From the NCBI RefSeq assembly GCF_030143255.1, contig NZ_JARJNR010000001.1:124001-188000 (forward strand): DNA of 64,000 bases, read 5' to 3'. The notes below the pieces were generated by a model. That model ran no database searches. It was not told the origin of the DNA and saw only the letters and a program-made list of their open reading frames with translations. Made by a program: the position numbers and the translations under genes. Source of the DNA: Frigidibacter sp. SD6-1 (lineage in GTDB: Bacteria; Pseudomonadota; Alphaproteobacteria; Rhodobacterales; Rhodobacteraceae). This document shows, one piece after another, positions 23,810 to 35,024 of the stretch (position 1 is the first letter of the stretch; each line of letters opens with the position of its first letter).

Positions 23810-24896
23810 GCCGCCCCTTTCGCGAGGCTCGGGCGGAAGACGAGGCCCAGCATCATCCGCACCATCTGGTCAAGCGCCCCGGTGAAGAGGATCACCAGGC
23901 CCTGCACGACCGTCCTCAGTTCGATCGGGATCGAGGTCCAGAGGCCCAGCTCCGCGCCGCCCTGAAAGAGGAAGCCGAAAAGGATCGCGGCAAGGATCAC
24001 GCCCACCGGATGGTTGCGCCCCATCAGCGCGACCGCGATGCCGATGAAGCCCGCGCCTTCCGACGCGTTCTGCAAGAGCCGCCCGCTTTCCCCCATCACA
24101 TTGTTGATTGCCATCAGCCCCGACAGCCCGCCCGAGATCAGCATGGCGACCATGATGATCCTGAAGGGCGAGATCCCCGCATAGGCCGCTGCTTTCTCGG
24201 ACTTGCCGAAGGCGCGGATTTCATAGCCAAGCCGCGTGCGCCACAAGAGGACCCAGACCAGATAGGCGCAGATCAGCGCGATGAAGAAGGTCACGTTCGC
24301 GGGCACCTGTTTGGTGAAGATCAGGCTCAGGCCCGGTATCTCATGCAGGGTCGGCAGCGCCGTTCCTTCGGGGAAGTTGGCCGAGGCCGGGTCCATCTGC
24401 CCGGCCGGGCGCAGCACATTGACCAGAAGATAGATCATCAGCGCCGAGGCGATATAGTTGAACATGATCGTGGTGATCACGATATGGCTGCCGCGCTTGG
24501 CCTGCAGATAGGCCGGTATCGCCGCCCAGGCCGCGCCGAACAAGGCCGCGCCGATCATCGCCGCCGGCAGCGCCAGCGCCCAGTGCGGCCAGTTGATCGA
24601 CAGGCAGACAAGCGCCACGCCAAGCCCGCCCAGCTGCGCCTGACCTTCACCGCCGATGTTGAACAGGCTGCCATGGAAGGCGACCGTCACCGCAAGGCCG
24701 GTGAAGATGAAGCTTGTGGCATAGTAAAGCGTATAGCCCCAGGCATAGGGCGAGCCCACGGCGCCCTCGACCATCACCTTCATCGCCTCCATCGGGCTTT
24801 GCCCGATAGCCAGCAGCACGATGGCCGAAAAGATCGCTGCCAGCAGAAGGCTGATGAGCGGGACAAGGACCAGGTCTGCCCAGCGCGGTAATCTGG

Positions 24897-24900
<4 letters not shown>
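23806..24900 (-). CDS. BMP-family ABC importer, permease 1
   Basis: A 364-residue permease of the same family as its neighbour, with ten or so membrane helices. The coupling motif is RTRLGYEIRAFGKSEKAAAYAG. The ATG at 24900 overlaps the ATPase stop (ATGA), so it is preferred over a longer in-frame start at 24939. A pair of different permeases is the norm for BMP-type nucleoside importers. Confidence 0.92.
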
Positions 24901-26516
<1,616 letters not shown>

Positions 26517-26524
26517 CGGTCAGC

Positions 26525-27520
26525 TCACTGGACCGGGCAGGCGCTGTCGGTCGTGAAGTCATGCACCTGGATTTCGCCCGACTTGATCTTCTCGGCGGCG
26601 GCATCCACGGCGGCCTTCATCTCCGGCGTCACCAGCGCGGCGTTATTGTCATCCAGCGCATAGCCCACGCCTTCGGACGCGAGGTTCATGACGCGGACAG
26701 TGCCGGTTTCCAGATCGGCGCCCGCCTTGAACGCGTCATAAACGGCATTGTCCACACGCTTCAGCATCGAGGTCAGAACCTGGCCCGGATGCAGGTGGTT
26801 CTGGTTCGAATCGACGCCGATCGACAGGATGCCTTCGTCGGCGGCGGCCTGCAGAACGCCGATGCCCGTGCCGCCCGCAGCGGCATAGATCACGTCGGCA
26901 CCTTGCGACTTCTGCGCCTTGGCCAGTTCCGCACCCTTGACCGGGTCGTTCCAGGCCGCCGGGGTGGTGCCGGTCATGTTCTGGATCACGGTTGCATCCG
27001 GATTAGCCGCCTTCACACCCTGGACATAGCCGCAGGCGAACTTGCTGATCAGCGGCACGTCCATGCCGCCGATGAAGCCGACGGTGCCGGACTTCGACGC
27101 CATCGCGGCCATCATGCCCACCAGGTAGCTGCCTTCATGTTCCGCGAACGAAACCTGCTGAACGTTGGGCAGGTCCAGCCAATCGACGTCGACGATTGCG
27201 AACTTGGTGTCGGGGAAATCCGGCGCGACCTTCGACAGGACGTCGGCAAAGGCAAAGCCGGTCATCACGACCGGGTTGGCGCCTGCTTCCGCAAGGCGGC
27301 GCAGCGCCTGTTCGCGCTGGGCTTCCGACTGCATTTCCAGTTGCTTGAACGTGCCGCCGGTCTCGGCTTCCCAGCGCTGCGCGCCGTTGAAGGCGGCTTC
27401 GTTGAACGACTTGTCGAACTTGCCGCCAAGATCGAAGATGATCGCCGGATCGGCAGAGGCGAGGCCGGCAGTCAGTGCAAGCGTGGCGGCAGCGCCGAGG
27501 AATTTGTGCATGAGGCTCAT
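26525..27520 (-). CDS. BMP-family periplasmic nucleoside-binding protein
   Basis: A 331-residue receptor of the PnrA/BMP family that binds purine nucleosides. It has a signal peptide (MSLMHKFLGAAATLALTAGL, cleavage near ASA-DP) and no lipobox. The family segment FDLGGKFDKSFNEAAF is at the N-terminus of the mature chain, and AAAGGTGIGVLQAA and IGVDSNQNHL follow. The ATG at 27520 has AGGGAG upstream. It is the first gene of the operon. The promoter and a long inverted repeat lie ahead (27599-27676). deoD elsewhere in the window could process the imported nucleosides. Confidence 0.93.
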   Translation of the reverse strand: MSLMHKFLGAAATLALTAGLASADPAIIFDLGGKFDKSFNEAAFNGAQRWEAETGGTFKQLEMQSEAQREQALRRLAEAGANPVVMTGFAFADVLSKVAPDFPDTKFAIVDVDWLDLPNVQQVSFAEHEGSYLVGMMAAMASKSGTVGFIGGMDVPLISKFACGYVQGVKAANPDATVIQNMTGTTPAAWNDPVKGAELAKAQKSQGADVIYAAAGGTGIGVLQAAADEGILSIGVDSNQNHLHPGQVLTSMLKRVDNAVYDAFKAGADLETGTVRVMNLASEGVGYALDDNNAALVTPEMKAAVDAAAEKIKSGEIQVHDFTTDSACPVQ

Positions 27521-27598
27521 GTCTGGCTCCCTGAATGAACATCGGTCCAATTGCGGACGGCCCCGCCGGGGCGGGGCGATCTCTGTCGGATCGGTCTG

Positions 27599-27627
27599 AT
27601 TAGCGCCGAAGGGCGTGGAGCGGTCAA
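27599..27627 (-). promoter_or_regulatory. Putative promoter of the nucleoside importer operon
   Basis: Minus strand TTGACC (27627-27622) and GCTAAT (27604-27599) with 17 bases between them, about 80 bases ahead of the receptor start. The -35 differs from consensus by one base and the -10 by two. Confidence 0.5.
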
Positions 27628-27650
27628 CAGGATTCTCGGGGCTTGACAGG

Positions 27651-27676
27651 CAAATTTGACCGGAAGGTCAAATTTG
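27651..27676. promoter_or_regulatory. Inverted repeat upstream of importer promoter
   Basis: Arms CAAATTTGACC (27651-27661) and GGTCAAATTTG (27666-27676) around GGAA. The 11-base perfect dyad lies 23 bases beyond the -35 box and 18 bases after the rimI stop. Its TTGACC/GGTCAA core fits an operator for a repressor or activator. It could also serve as a hairpin terminator for rimI, although no T-run follows. Confidence 0.5.
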
Positions 27677-27693
27677 TTAGCGCCATCAAGGCT

Positions 27694-28122
27694 CTATGAT
27701 GCGGGTGCCGCAAGGTCACAAGACAGTACCAGCGCGTCTGTCCGGGCCGCTCCGTCGGCGAAATAGCCCCGGCGAAGCCCGATCCGGGTGAAACCTGCCG
27801 CCTGGTAAAGCCGGATGGCCGACTCATTGCTCGCCGCGACCTCGAGGAACATGCGCTCGGCCGCCCGGTCGCGGGCGAGGCCGAGCAGTTCGGCAAGCAG
27901 CGCCGTGCCGACGCCCCGACCCCGCGCGTCCGGATGAACGGCGATGGTCAGAAGCTCCGCCTCACCCGCGACGGCACGGGCGAGCGCGAAGCCCTCGGGG
28001 CGATGGGCCAGAAGACAGAGCGGATCGGCAAGAAGCGCCGCGATTTCCTCGGCCGACCAGGGGCGCGGGACGGTGAAGGCCGCCGCATGAAGCGCGGCAA
28101 GCGCCTCTGGCGCGGGGATCAC
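27694..28122 (-). CDS. rimI: Ribosomal protein S18 alanine N-acetyltransferase-like
   Basis: A 142-residue GNAT acetyltransferase. The acetyl-CoA loop is VHPDARGRGVGTALL, and the C-terminal FLEVAASNESAIRLYQAAGF is the RimI pattern. RimI acetylates the N-terminus of ribosomal protein S18. The start is a GTG at 28122 whose bases overlap the TsaB stop (GTGA). The pairing with tsaB is conserved widely and supports the RimI assignment. Confidence 0.9.
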   Translation of the reverse strand: MIPAPEALAALHAAAFTVPRPWSAEEIAALLADPLCLLAHRPEGFALARAVAGEAELLTIAVHPDARGRGVGTALLAELLGLARDRAAERMFLEVAASNESAIRLYQAAGFTRIGLRRGYFADGAARTDALVLSCDLAAPAS

Positions 28123-28775
28123 GGCAGGATCACCGGTGGCGCCTGACGCGGCGGGGCGGCATCGGCGGGGCGCAGGTAGAGAGGGGCAGGCGGGTCGGCC
28201 GGAACGGCATGGCGGGCATGAGCAATCTGCGCGATGGCGACGGGCAGGCTCTGCCTTTGCGCCTGCGCCCGGCCACCGATACGCGCCGCGATCTCCCCGG
28301 CCTGATGACCGATGCAGACCGGCCGGGTAGTGGCCGGGATATCCGGCAAGGTATCCAGGTCACACAGCACCGGGATGGTGACATGCGCCGGGTGGAAAAG
28401 CTGGACATAAAGCCTGTCTTGCCGCGCATCGAGGCTGGTGATGCAGGGCCTTTCGACCCCATGTGCCAGCGCTTCGAGGCTCGACACGCCCAGCGCCGGA
28501 ACCCCAAGCGACAGCGACAGCCCGCGCGCCGCCGACACCGACAGCCGCACCCCGGTGAAATTGCCCGGGCCAGTGCCCACTCCGATCGCGATCAGGTCGG
28601 CCCAGCCGTGGCCCGCCTCGGCAAGCATCGCCTCCAGCATCGGGAAAAGCCGTTCCGCCTGCCCCGTTGCCATCTCTTCGGTCCGCTCGGACAGAACCCT
28701 GTCGCCCAAGACGAGCGCGGCCGCGCAATGCGCGGCCGACGTGTCGAAGGCAAGGATCAGCGCCTCAGGCGGCAA
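28119..28775 (-). CDS. tsaB: tRNA threonylcarbamoyladenosine protein TsaB
   Basis: A 218-residue ASKHA-fold protein that partners TsaD and TsaE in making t6A37 in ANN-decoding tRNAs. The N-terminal ILAFDTSAAHCAAAL and the GVGTGPGNFTGVRLSV phosphate-loop region are diagnostic. It starts with TTG at 28775, overlapping the end of the NifU-like gene by 11 bases, and ends overlapping rimI. TsaD and TsaE are not in the window. Confidence 0.93.
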   Translation of the reverse strand: MPPEALILAFDTSAAHCAAALVLGDRVLSERTEEMATGQAERLFPMLEAMLAEAGHGWADLIAIGVGTGPGNFTGVRLSVSAARGLSLSLGVPALGVSSLEALAHGVERPCITSLDARQDRLYVQLFHPAHVTIPVLCDLDTLPDIPATTRPVCIGHQAGEIAARIGGRAQAQRQSLPVAIAQIAHARHAVPADPPAPLYLRPADAAPPRQAPPVILP

Positions 28776-29328
28776 CGGGCCGCACCTCGGTCACTTCGGG
28801 GATGTAATGGCGCAGAAGATTCTCGATCCCCATCTTCAGCGTCAGCGTCGAGGAGGGGCAGCCGGCGCAGGAGCCCTGCATATGCAGATAGACCACGCCG
28901 CGATCGAAGCCGTGGAAGGTGATGTCGCCGCCGTCCTGCGCCACCGCCGGGCGCACGCGCGTATCCAGGAGTTCCTTGATCTGGTTGACGATTTCCTCGT
29001 CCGGCCCGTCATGGCGCGCATGGCCGTCGCCGGGCGCCGCCTCGCCCTCCATCACCGGGGCGCCGGACTGGAAATGTTCCATGATCGCGCCGAGGATCGC
29101 GGGCTTGATATGGGTCCAGTCCACCGCATCGGCCTTGGTCACCGTCACGAAATCAGAGCCAAGGAATACGCCACCCACGCCCTCGACCGCGAAGATGCGG
29201 CGGGCGAGCGGGGATTTTCCGGCCGCGTCGGCGGACGGGAAGTCGGCGGTGCCCACCTCCAGCACCGTCTGGCCGGGCAGGAATTTCAGCGTCGCGGGGT
29301 TCGGGGTGGATTCGGTCTGGATGAACAT
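28765..29328 (-). CDS. NifU-like Fe-S carrier (NfuA type)
   Basis: A 187-residue two-domain iron-sulfur carrier. The N-terminal Nfu_N domain begins MFIQTESTPNPATLKFLPG. The C-terminal NifU domain has the CxxC cluster site at C154 and C157 (GSCAGCPSST), and such proteins deliver [4Fe-4S] clusters to target enzymes. It is upstream of, and overlaps, tsaB on the same strand. The complex II and aconitase-type clients of this host are likely recipients, but this is inferred. Confidence 0.93.
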   Translation of the reverse strand: MFIQTESTPNPATLKFLPGQTVLEVGTADFPSADAAGKSPLARRIFAVEGVGGVFLGSDFVTVTKADAVDWTHIKPAILGAIMEHFQSGAPVMEGEAAPGDGHARHDGPDEEIVNQIKELLDTRVRPAVAQDGGDITFHGFDRGVVYLHMQGSCAGCPSSTLTLKMGIENLLRHYIPEVTEVRPVAA

Positions 29329-29419
29329 GGCGGAGCTTTCCTACTATTCCAGTCGGATATGCGCCCCGACCGGGGCGAAGTCAAGGATTGGAACGGTTCT
29401 AAAAGCGGCGCCGGCAGCC

Positions 29420-29875
29420 TCAGGTGATGCTTTCCAGCCGTTCCTTCGACATGTCGCCGGGGACAATGGTGATCGGGATCGGCAGGTTGCCCGAGGACCG
29501 CGAGAGTTGCGTGACAAGCGGGCCGGGCCCGTTCTTGTCGGTGCCCGCGCCAAGGACCAGAACGCCGATCTCGCCATCCTCGCGGATCAGCCCGAGGATC
29601 TCGGCCACCGGCTCGCCCTCGCGGATCACCAGTTCCGGGTCGATCCCCTGCCGGTCGCGCATCCATTTGGCGAAGACCTCGAAATGCGCCTCGATCCGTT
29701 CGCGGGCTTCCTGGCGCATCAGATCGGCAACGCCCATGAAATGAGGAACATCGTCGGGCTGGACGATCGAGAGGATCGTCACCCCCCCGCCGGTATGGGC
29801 GGCGCGCAGCGCGGCAAAGCGCATCGCGTTCAGACATTCGCGTGTATCGTCCAGGACGACAAGAAACTTGCGCAT
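29420..29875 (-). CDS. Universal stress protein
   Basis: A 151-residue UspA-fold protein with the opening strand KFLVVLDDTRECLNAMRFA. The C-terminal ATP-type signature is only partly recognisable (LVLGAGTDKNGPGPLVTQLS), so nucleotide binding is uncertain. It lies between the NifU-like gene and the large RTX gene on the same strand. USPs respond to starvation or envelope stress. Confidence 0.85.
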   Translation of the reverse strand: MRKFLVVLDDTRECLNAMRFAALRAAHTGGGVTILSIVQPDDVPHFMGVADLMRQEARERIEAHFEVFAKWMRDRQGIDPELVIREGEPVAEILGLIREDGEIGVLVLGAGTDKNGPGPLVTQLSRSSGNLPIPITIVPGDMSKERLESIT

Positions 29876-29942
29876 TCGGATCCCCTCAAGGCCCGGCCAT
29901 CATGTCGTGGCGGCGGCCCGAAGGCAATCGCGGGATCGCGGT

Positions 29943-32900
29943 TCAGGCGAGGATGAAGTCACCCGCCGAGAGCCACGAGACGCCGGTCAGGCGCAGCGAG
30001 AGGTCGGCGGTGCCGTCGCCGTTGACGTCGAGCCACACCGTCGCGCTGCCACCCGAGACCGTGTAGATCAACTGGTTCGCAGCGCCGGTGAAGGATGTGC
30101 CCGCGAAATGCAGGCCAAGACCGGAAAAATCCAGAAGGTCGAGCCCTCTGGTGAAATCCGCGATCGTGTCGGAGCCGCTGCCGAACCCCATCTCGGTCGG
30201 GGCGAGGAAACGGAAAATATCGGCCCCTTCGCCCCCGACCAGCCAGTCGCGGCCCTCGCCCCCTGTCAGGAGGTCGCTTCCTGCGCCTCCATAGAGCCAG
30301 TCGTTGTCGGCTCCGCCGTCAAGCAGGTCGTCGCCCTGTTCGCCATGGAGCGTATCTCTGCCGACATCACCGAGGATACTGTCATTCCCATTATTGCCGT
30401 TTGCAAGATCATCGTTCCCGCCGCAGTCGATCACGTCGCTACCGGCGCGGCCATACAGCGTGTCGTCGCCCCAGCCGCCGTTGATGCTGTCCGCCGCACC
30501 CGAGCCGCTGACGAAATCATTTCCCCGGCCGCCGTGGATCAGGGCGGATCCGTTCACCGCGAAAATCCGGTCTTCCCCGTCGCCGCCGTAGGCGATGTCA
30601 CTGCTCCCAACCAAGAATATCGTGTCGCGCCCGTCGCCGCCGTACAGGGCATTGACGCCGGCACCGCCATTGAGCGTGTCATTGCCGGCGCCGCCATCGA
30701 GCGTATCATTGCCCTGGCCAGCCACGATAAAATCGTCGCCGCCATCACCGCCGAGCAAATTGTGGCCGGACGTATCGACAAGCCTGTCGTTGTCGTCGCC
30801 ACCCATGAGCTGATCGTTTCCGAGGCCGCCGATGATGGAATCTGCCCCCGTTCCGCCGACCAACAGATCGTCGCCACCCTCGCCGAACAGGCTGTCGGCA
30901 TCCTCGTCCCCGTTTATCGTGTCGGACCCATCTGATCCGAAGACGCGATCGGCGCCGCTGCCGCCATAGATCAGGTCGTCGCCGTCGAAGCCGGCGATCA
31001 GGTCGCCATCGGCGCCGCCGAAAGCCGTGTCGTTTCCGGGCCCAAGGTCGAGCGTATCATTGCCTGCGCCACCGTCGAGCCGGTCATCGCCCAGCATTCC
31101 TGCGACCAGATCGTCACCATCGTTGCCGTAGATCGCGTCATCGTCGGATCCGGCCAGGAGCCTGTCATTTCCGGGACCGCCGACAAGCGTATCCCTGCCA
31201 AGCTCGCCCCAGAGGATATCATTTCCCTGTCCGCCAGACAGGATGTCATCGCCGTTACCACCACGCAGGTCATCATTGCCGTCATCGCCGGAAAGGAAAT
31301 CGTCGCCATCTTCGCCGAAAAGCAGGTCGTTGCCGCCTCCCGCCCACACAGTGTCAGCGCCGATACCGCCCCAAAGGCTGTCCGCCTCGCTGCCGCCGAA
31401 ACCCACGTCGTCGCCGTCGCCGAGGAACAGCTTGTCGCAGCCGGCATCGCCATAGGCAGTGTCATTTCCTACGCCGCCATAAAGCGAATCGTTGCCGCCG
31501 CCGCCAATCATGGAATCGTCGCCTGTTTCGCCGTGGAGCTGGTCACTGCCGCCCCGCCCGAGCAGCCGATCGGCATTTCCTCCACCGGTAAGCCGGTCTG
31601 CGCCGTTGCCGCCGTCCAGAACGTCTGTGCCGGGCCCGCCCGCGAGCGTATCGTCGCCATCCAGGCCGAAAACGCTCGTTGGTTCGGCGGCTGCACGCAT
31701 ACTGTCGGCGCCAGCGGTGCCCACCATGAGTTCGGTTGAACTGGTGGGGCTGAAATGCGTGAGTTTCAGCATCTGGACCTGGCCGAAGGCCGACAGAGGG
31801 ATCGGATTTCCATCAAAGCTGGCCAGGCGGATGGTGGTGGCGCCAAAGGTGATCATGGCGCCCGTCGCGGTCTGCACTATCGTCAGCTGGTCGGTCGAGC
31901 GCAGTCTGGGAAAGCTTGTCAGGTCGAGCTTGTCGATTCCTGCCTGAAAATCGCCGATGAAGATCTCGGACGCGCTGGGCGACAGAAGGAACGTATCGCT
32001 GCCCGCCCCGCCATACAGCGCCGCCGCGCCACCCGGGCCGCCCGCGACGATCAGGTCCTCGCCCCCGCCGCCATAGATCGCGGTGGTGGCGGCGCCTGCG
32101 AACAAAAGGTCGTTCGCGCCCGTGCCGGTCTGCACGCCCGCATCCTTGTAGAGGGATATGCCAAACGGTCCGAGCGAAAGGTCGATCTGGCTGATGCCGC
32201 CCTCGGTCGCGCTGGCTGCGAAAAGCTTGACCTGCCCGCCGATCACCGCGGCGCTCAGCGCCGTCACGTCGGCAAGCGACATGGCGGCATTGTCGGTGAT
32301 CGTCATCAGCGAGACGAGCCGCCCGTCGGGCAGCATGGTCATCACCTCGATCCCGTCATCCGATCCTCCGGCAAAGACAAAGGCGCGCCCGGCAATCTCC
32401 AGCTTCGCGAGCGCCGTCGCGCCCGCGAAGCGGGTGTAGAGATTGTCGACCACATGGTCGGCCTCATAGAGAAGCCCGCCCGGCAAGAGATGGAACGTGG
32501 AGAGCGACGAGCTTTCGGAGGCGGCGGCGACCACATAGGTCATGCCGTGCAGCGTGACGCTCGCCACCTCTGTGGGCTTGGAAAAGCCGATGCCGAAGTC
32601 GACCGAAATCTGGCTTGTCTGGGTGATCGCGCCGCCTGCGCCGATCGCATAGGCGGTCAGCACGTTCCCGGCGGCCGAGGCCGCGAGCAGATAGTCGCCG
32701 TGGCCTGTAACCGCCACGGAAAGGCTGTCGACATTGGCGCCGGGCGGCAGGCTCGCGGGCGGCGCGACGGGCGTCATCGCGCCGCTGTCGGACAGGTCGT
32801 AGACGAGCGGCCGGCCCGATCCTTCCGGGGTCAGATAGACGTAATTGTGCCCGCCCGCCGCATAGCCGGCCACTGCCGTCGGATCGAAGCTGAACGGATG

Positions 32901-33248
32901 GTTCAGGCTTGCCCCGAATCCGCCCGCCGTCAGGTCATAACTCGCCCAGCCCGAGGGCGTCAGGCCTGCCGCGATCAGCTGCGCGCCCGTCCCGGCTACA
33001 TCCGGCAGGATCAGGACCTCGGGCCGCGTGCCCTGATGGATCGGCGCCGCATAGCCCTGCAGCGCGACCAGAGACCCGGGGCCCGCGCCCGCGACGTCAT
33101 AAAGCGCATAGCCCGCGCCGGGGCCGGGCAGGGCGGTCGTCACCAGACGCGGCTGGCCATTGATCCAGACGATGTCCAGATCGACGACATTGGTGGAAAA
33201 CGTCGGACTTCCGGTGCCAAGAAGGCCTGCGAAGCTGTAGCCAGCCAT
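29943..33248 (-). CDS. Large secreted RTX calcium-binding protein
   Basis: An 1101-residue acidic protein. Residues 1-370 form a beta-rich, propeller-like region with repeated Y/V-V-x-G-x-x motifs and no signal peptide. A short RTX block at about 377-420 is followed by a long one at about 510-1014 made of GGxGxDxLx nonapeptides (for example GGNGADRLT, GGAGNDTLD). The C-terminal 87 residues, including LDVNGDGTADLSLRL and the hydrophobic WLSAGDFILA end, are typical of type I secretion signals. It should fold in the presence of calcium outside the cell. No ABC/MFP exporter genes are adjacent. GGAGAG precedes the ATG. Confidence 0.9.
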   Translation of the reverse strand: MAGYSFAGLLGTGSPTFSTNVVDLDIVWINGQPRLVTTALPGPGAGYALYDVAGAGPGSLVALQGYAAPIHQGTRPEVLILPDVAGTGAQLIAAGLTPSGWASYDLTAGGFGASLNHPFSFDPTAVAGYAAGGHNYVYLTPEGSGRPLVYDLSDSGAMTPVAPPASLPPGANVDSLSVAVTGHGDYLLAASAAGNVLTAYAIGAGGAITQTSQISVDFGIGFSKPTEVASVTLHGMTYVVAAASESSSLSTFHLLPGGLLYEADHVVDNLYTRFAGATALAKLEIAGRAFVFAGGSDDGIEVMTMLPDGRLVSLMTITDNAAMSLADVTALSAAVIGGQVKLFAASATEGGISQIDLSLGPFGISLYKDAGVQTGTGANDLLFAGAATTAIYGGGGEDLIVAGGPGGAAALYGGAGSDTFLLSPSASEIFIGDFQAGIDKLDLTSFPRLRSTDQLTIVQTATGAMITFGATTIRLASFDGNPIPLSAFGQVQMLKLTHFSPTSSTELMVGTAGADSMRAAAEPTSVFGLDGDDTLAGGPGTDVLDGGNGADRLTGGGNADRLLGRGGSDQLHGETGDDSMIGGGGNDSLYGGVGNDTAYGDAGCDKLFLGDGDDVGFGGSEADSLWGGIGADTVWAGGGNDLLFGEDGDDFLSGDDGNDDLRGGNGDDILSGGQGNDILWGELGRDTLVGGPGNDRLLAGSDDDAIYGNDGDDLVAGMLGDDRLDGGAGNDTLDLGPGNDTAFGGADGDLIAGFDGDDLIYGGSGADRVFGSDGSDTINGDEDADSLFGEGGDDLLVGGTGADSIIGGLGNDQLMGGDDNDRLVDTSGHNLLGGDGGDDFIVAGQGNDTLDGGAGNDTLNGGAGVNALYGGDGRDTIFLVGSSDIAYGGDGEDRIFAVNGSALIHGGRGNDFVSGSGAADSINGGWGDDTLYGRAGSDVIDCGGNDDLANGNNGNDSILGDVGRDTLHGEQGDDLLDGGADNDWLYGGAGSDLLTGGEGRDWLVGGEGADIFRFLAPTEMGFGSGSDTIADFTRGLDLLDFSGLGLHFAGTSFTGAANQLIYTVSGGSATVWLDVNGDGTADLSLRLTGVSWLSAGDFILA
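30207..31721 (-). repeat. DNA encoding tandem RTX nonapeptide repeats
   Basis: About 500 codons of degenerate GGxGxDxLx repeats within the RTX gene. The repeat unit is 27 bases with strong GGC/GAC bias, so assembly errors or unit-number change are possible here. Confidence 0.85.
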
Positions 33249-33321
33249 ATGCTCTCCGCGCCTCTCCCACCGACGGGCAGGCTAGGGTGCAGAGATTAAT
33301 CTTTGCTGACCGGCAGCCGGC

Positions 33322-33807
33322 TCAGGCCGCTTCCGCCAGAAGCGCGCGCAGATCGAGCCGCTCGGTCACCATCTTCAGATTGCCGTCCGCGTCGCGCGGC
33401 CACTCGCCCTCGGGCCGGTCGCGGTATATTTCCACGCCGTTGCCATCGGGATCGCGCAGATAGATCGCCTCGCTGACCCCGTGGTCAGAGGCGCCATCGA
33501 GCGGCCAACCTGCCTCCACCACCGATTTCAGCGCCTGCGCCAAGGCCTGACGCGACGGATAAAGGATCGCCGTATGGTAAAGGCCCGTGGTGCCCGGGGC
33601 AGGGGGCTCGCCGCCCTTCGAGTCCCAGGTGTTGAGGCCGATATGGTGATGATAGCCGCCAGCCGAGAGGAAAGCGGCCTGCGTGCCGTAGCGCTGCATG
33701 ACCTGAAGCCCGAGCACATCGCGGTAAAAACCGATGGCGCGGTCGAGGTCGGCGACTTTCAGATGGACATGGCCGATCATCGTCCCGGCCGGAGCTTCGA
33801 AGGGCAT
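33322..33807 (-). CDS. VOC-family dioxygenase/glyoxalase-like protein
   Basis: A 161-residue VOC-fold protein. The two beta-alpha-beta modules are visible: IGHVHLKVADLDRAIGFYRDVLGLQV, then YHTAILYPSRQALAQALKSV and the C-terminal IYLRDPDGNGVEIYRDRP. The metal ligands are probably H13-H15 in the first module, one of the HHH histidines, and E in GNGVEIY. It resembles single-domain catechol 2,3-dioxygenase-type entries, but the substrate is unknown. The ATG at 33807 has AGGGAG upstream. Confidence 0.85.
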   Translation of the reverse strand: MPFEAPAGTMIGHVHLKVADLDRAIGFYRDVLGLQVMQRYGTQAAFLSAGGYHHHIGLNTWDSKGGEPPAPGTTGLYHTAILYPSRQALAQALKSVVEAGWPLDGASDHGVSEAIYLRDPDGNGVEIYRDRPEGEWPRDADGNLKMVTERLDLRALLAEAA

Positions 33808-33901
33808 GGCTGTCTCCCTGGAGTGATGCGCCAGAGATAGACCTGTGCATGATTTGAGGGAAGTGGCAAATGGCGCACCAGATCGGTGCGCCATCGCACA
33901 A

Positions 33902-34936
33902 TCAACTCCGGCGCGACCGGATCATCCCGACAATCTCCTGCGTCCGGTCGAGGATCGGACGGGCGATCGCATCGGCCCGCTCCGCCCCGTCGCCGAGAAT
34001 CCGGTCGATCTCGGCCGGGTCGGCCATCAGCCGTTTCATCTCGGTGGCAATCGGCGCCAGCCGCGCCACCGCCAGATCGGCGAGCGCGGGCTTGAAGGCG
34101 CCGAAACCCTTGCCCGCGAATTCGCCCACCACAGCATCGGGCGTCTTGTCGGCAAGAGCTGCATAGATGTTCACAAGATTGCGCGCCTCGGGCCGGTCCT
34201 TCAGCCCCTCCAGCGTCTCGGGCAGGGGCGCGGGGTCGGTCTTGGCCTTCTTCAGCTTCTGCGCGATCATGTCGGCATCGTCGGTCAGGTTGATGCGGCT
34301 TGCGTCCGAAGGATCGGATTTCGACATTTTCTTCGTGCCGTCGCGCAGGCTCATCACGCGCGTCGCCGCGCCTTCGATCACCGGCTCGGTGATGGGGAAG
34401 AAATCGACGCCATAATCGTGATTGAACTTCGCCGCGATGTCGCGGGTCAGTTCCAGATGCTGCTTCTGATCCTCGCCCACGGGCACATGGGTGGCATGAT
34501 ACAGCAGGATGTCGGCCGCCATTAGCGAGGGATAGGCGAAAAGGCCAAGGCTTTCGGCCTCGGCATTCTTGCCCGCGGTCTTGTCCTTCCACTGGGTCAT
34601 GCGGCCCATCCAGCCCATGCGCGCGACGCAGTTGAAGATCCACGCGAGCTGCGCGTGACCGGCCACCTGGGACTGGTTGAAGAGGATCGAGCGTTTGGGG
34701 TCGATGCCCGCCGCGATGAACCCGGCGGCCGCCTCGCGTGTCTGGTCGCGCAGTTTCACCGGGTCCTGCCAGACGGTGATCGCATGCAGATCGACGAGGC
34801 AATAGATCGTCTCGATCCCCTCGTCCTGCTTCTCGACGAAGCGCTTCAGCGCACCCAGATAATTGCCGAGCGTCAGCCCGCCCGAGGGCTGGATCCCCGA
34901 AAAGATGCGGGGTTTGAACTTGGGCGCGGCATTCAT
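33902..34936 (-). CDS. trpS: Tryptophanyl-tRNA synthetase
   Basis: A 344-residue class Ic aminoacyl-tRNA synthetase that charges tRNA-Trp. The HIGH-like signature is [13 protein letters not shown] (about residues 18-30), and the KMSKS loop is [10 protein letters not shown] in the middle. The length fits the bacterial enzyme. It is divergent from the rhomboid-like gene, which starts 89 bases upstream on the other strand. Confidence 0.98.
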   Translation of the reverse strand: MNAAPKFKPRIFSGIQPSGGLTLGNYLGALKRFVEKQDEGIETIYCLVDLHAITVWQDPVKLRDQTREAAAGFIAAGIDPKRSILFNQSQVAGHAQLAWIFNCVARMGWMGRMTQWKDKTAGKNAEAESLGLFAYPSLMAADILLYHATHVPVGEDQKQHLELTRDIAAKFNHDYGVDFFPITEPVIEGAATRVMSLRDGTKKMSKSDPSDASRINLTDDADMIAQKLKKAKTDPAPLPETLEGLKDRPEARNLVNIYAALADKTPDAVVGEFAGKGFGAFKPALADLAVARLAPIATEMKRLMADPAEIDRILGDGAERADAIARPILDRTQEIVGMIRSRRS

Positions 34937-35024
34937 CGGGCAGGCTCCGGCTGGATTTCGGGTCGCCGCTGGCGTATCGCATGGGCGAGGGGGCCGTCAA
35001 CAAGGCGCCGGGAAGGGGAGAGGC

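Noticed and set aside
30207-31721. Plus-strand genes in the RTX region
   Set aside because: Open plus-strand frames here are mirror images of the repeat codons.
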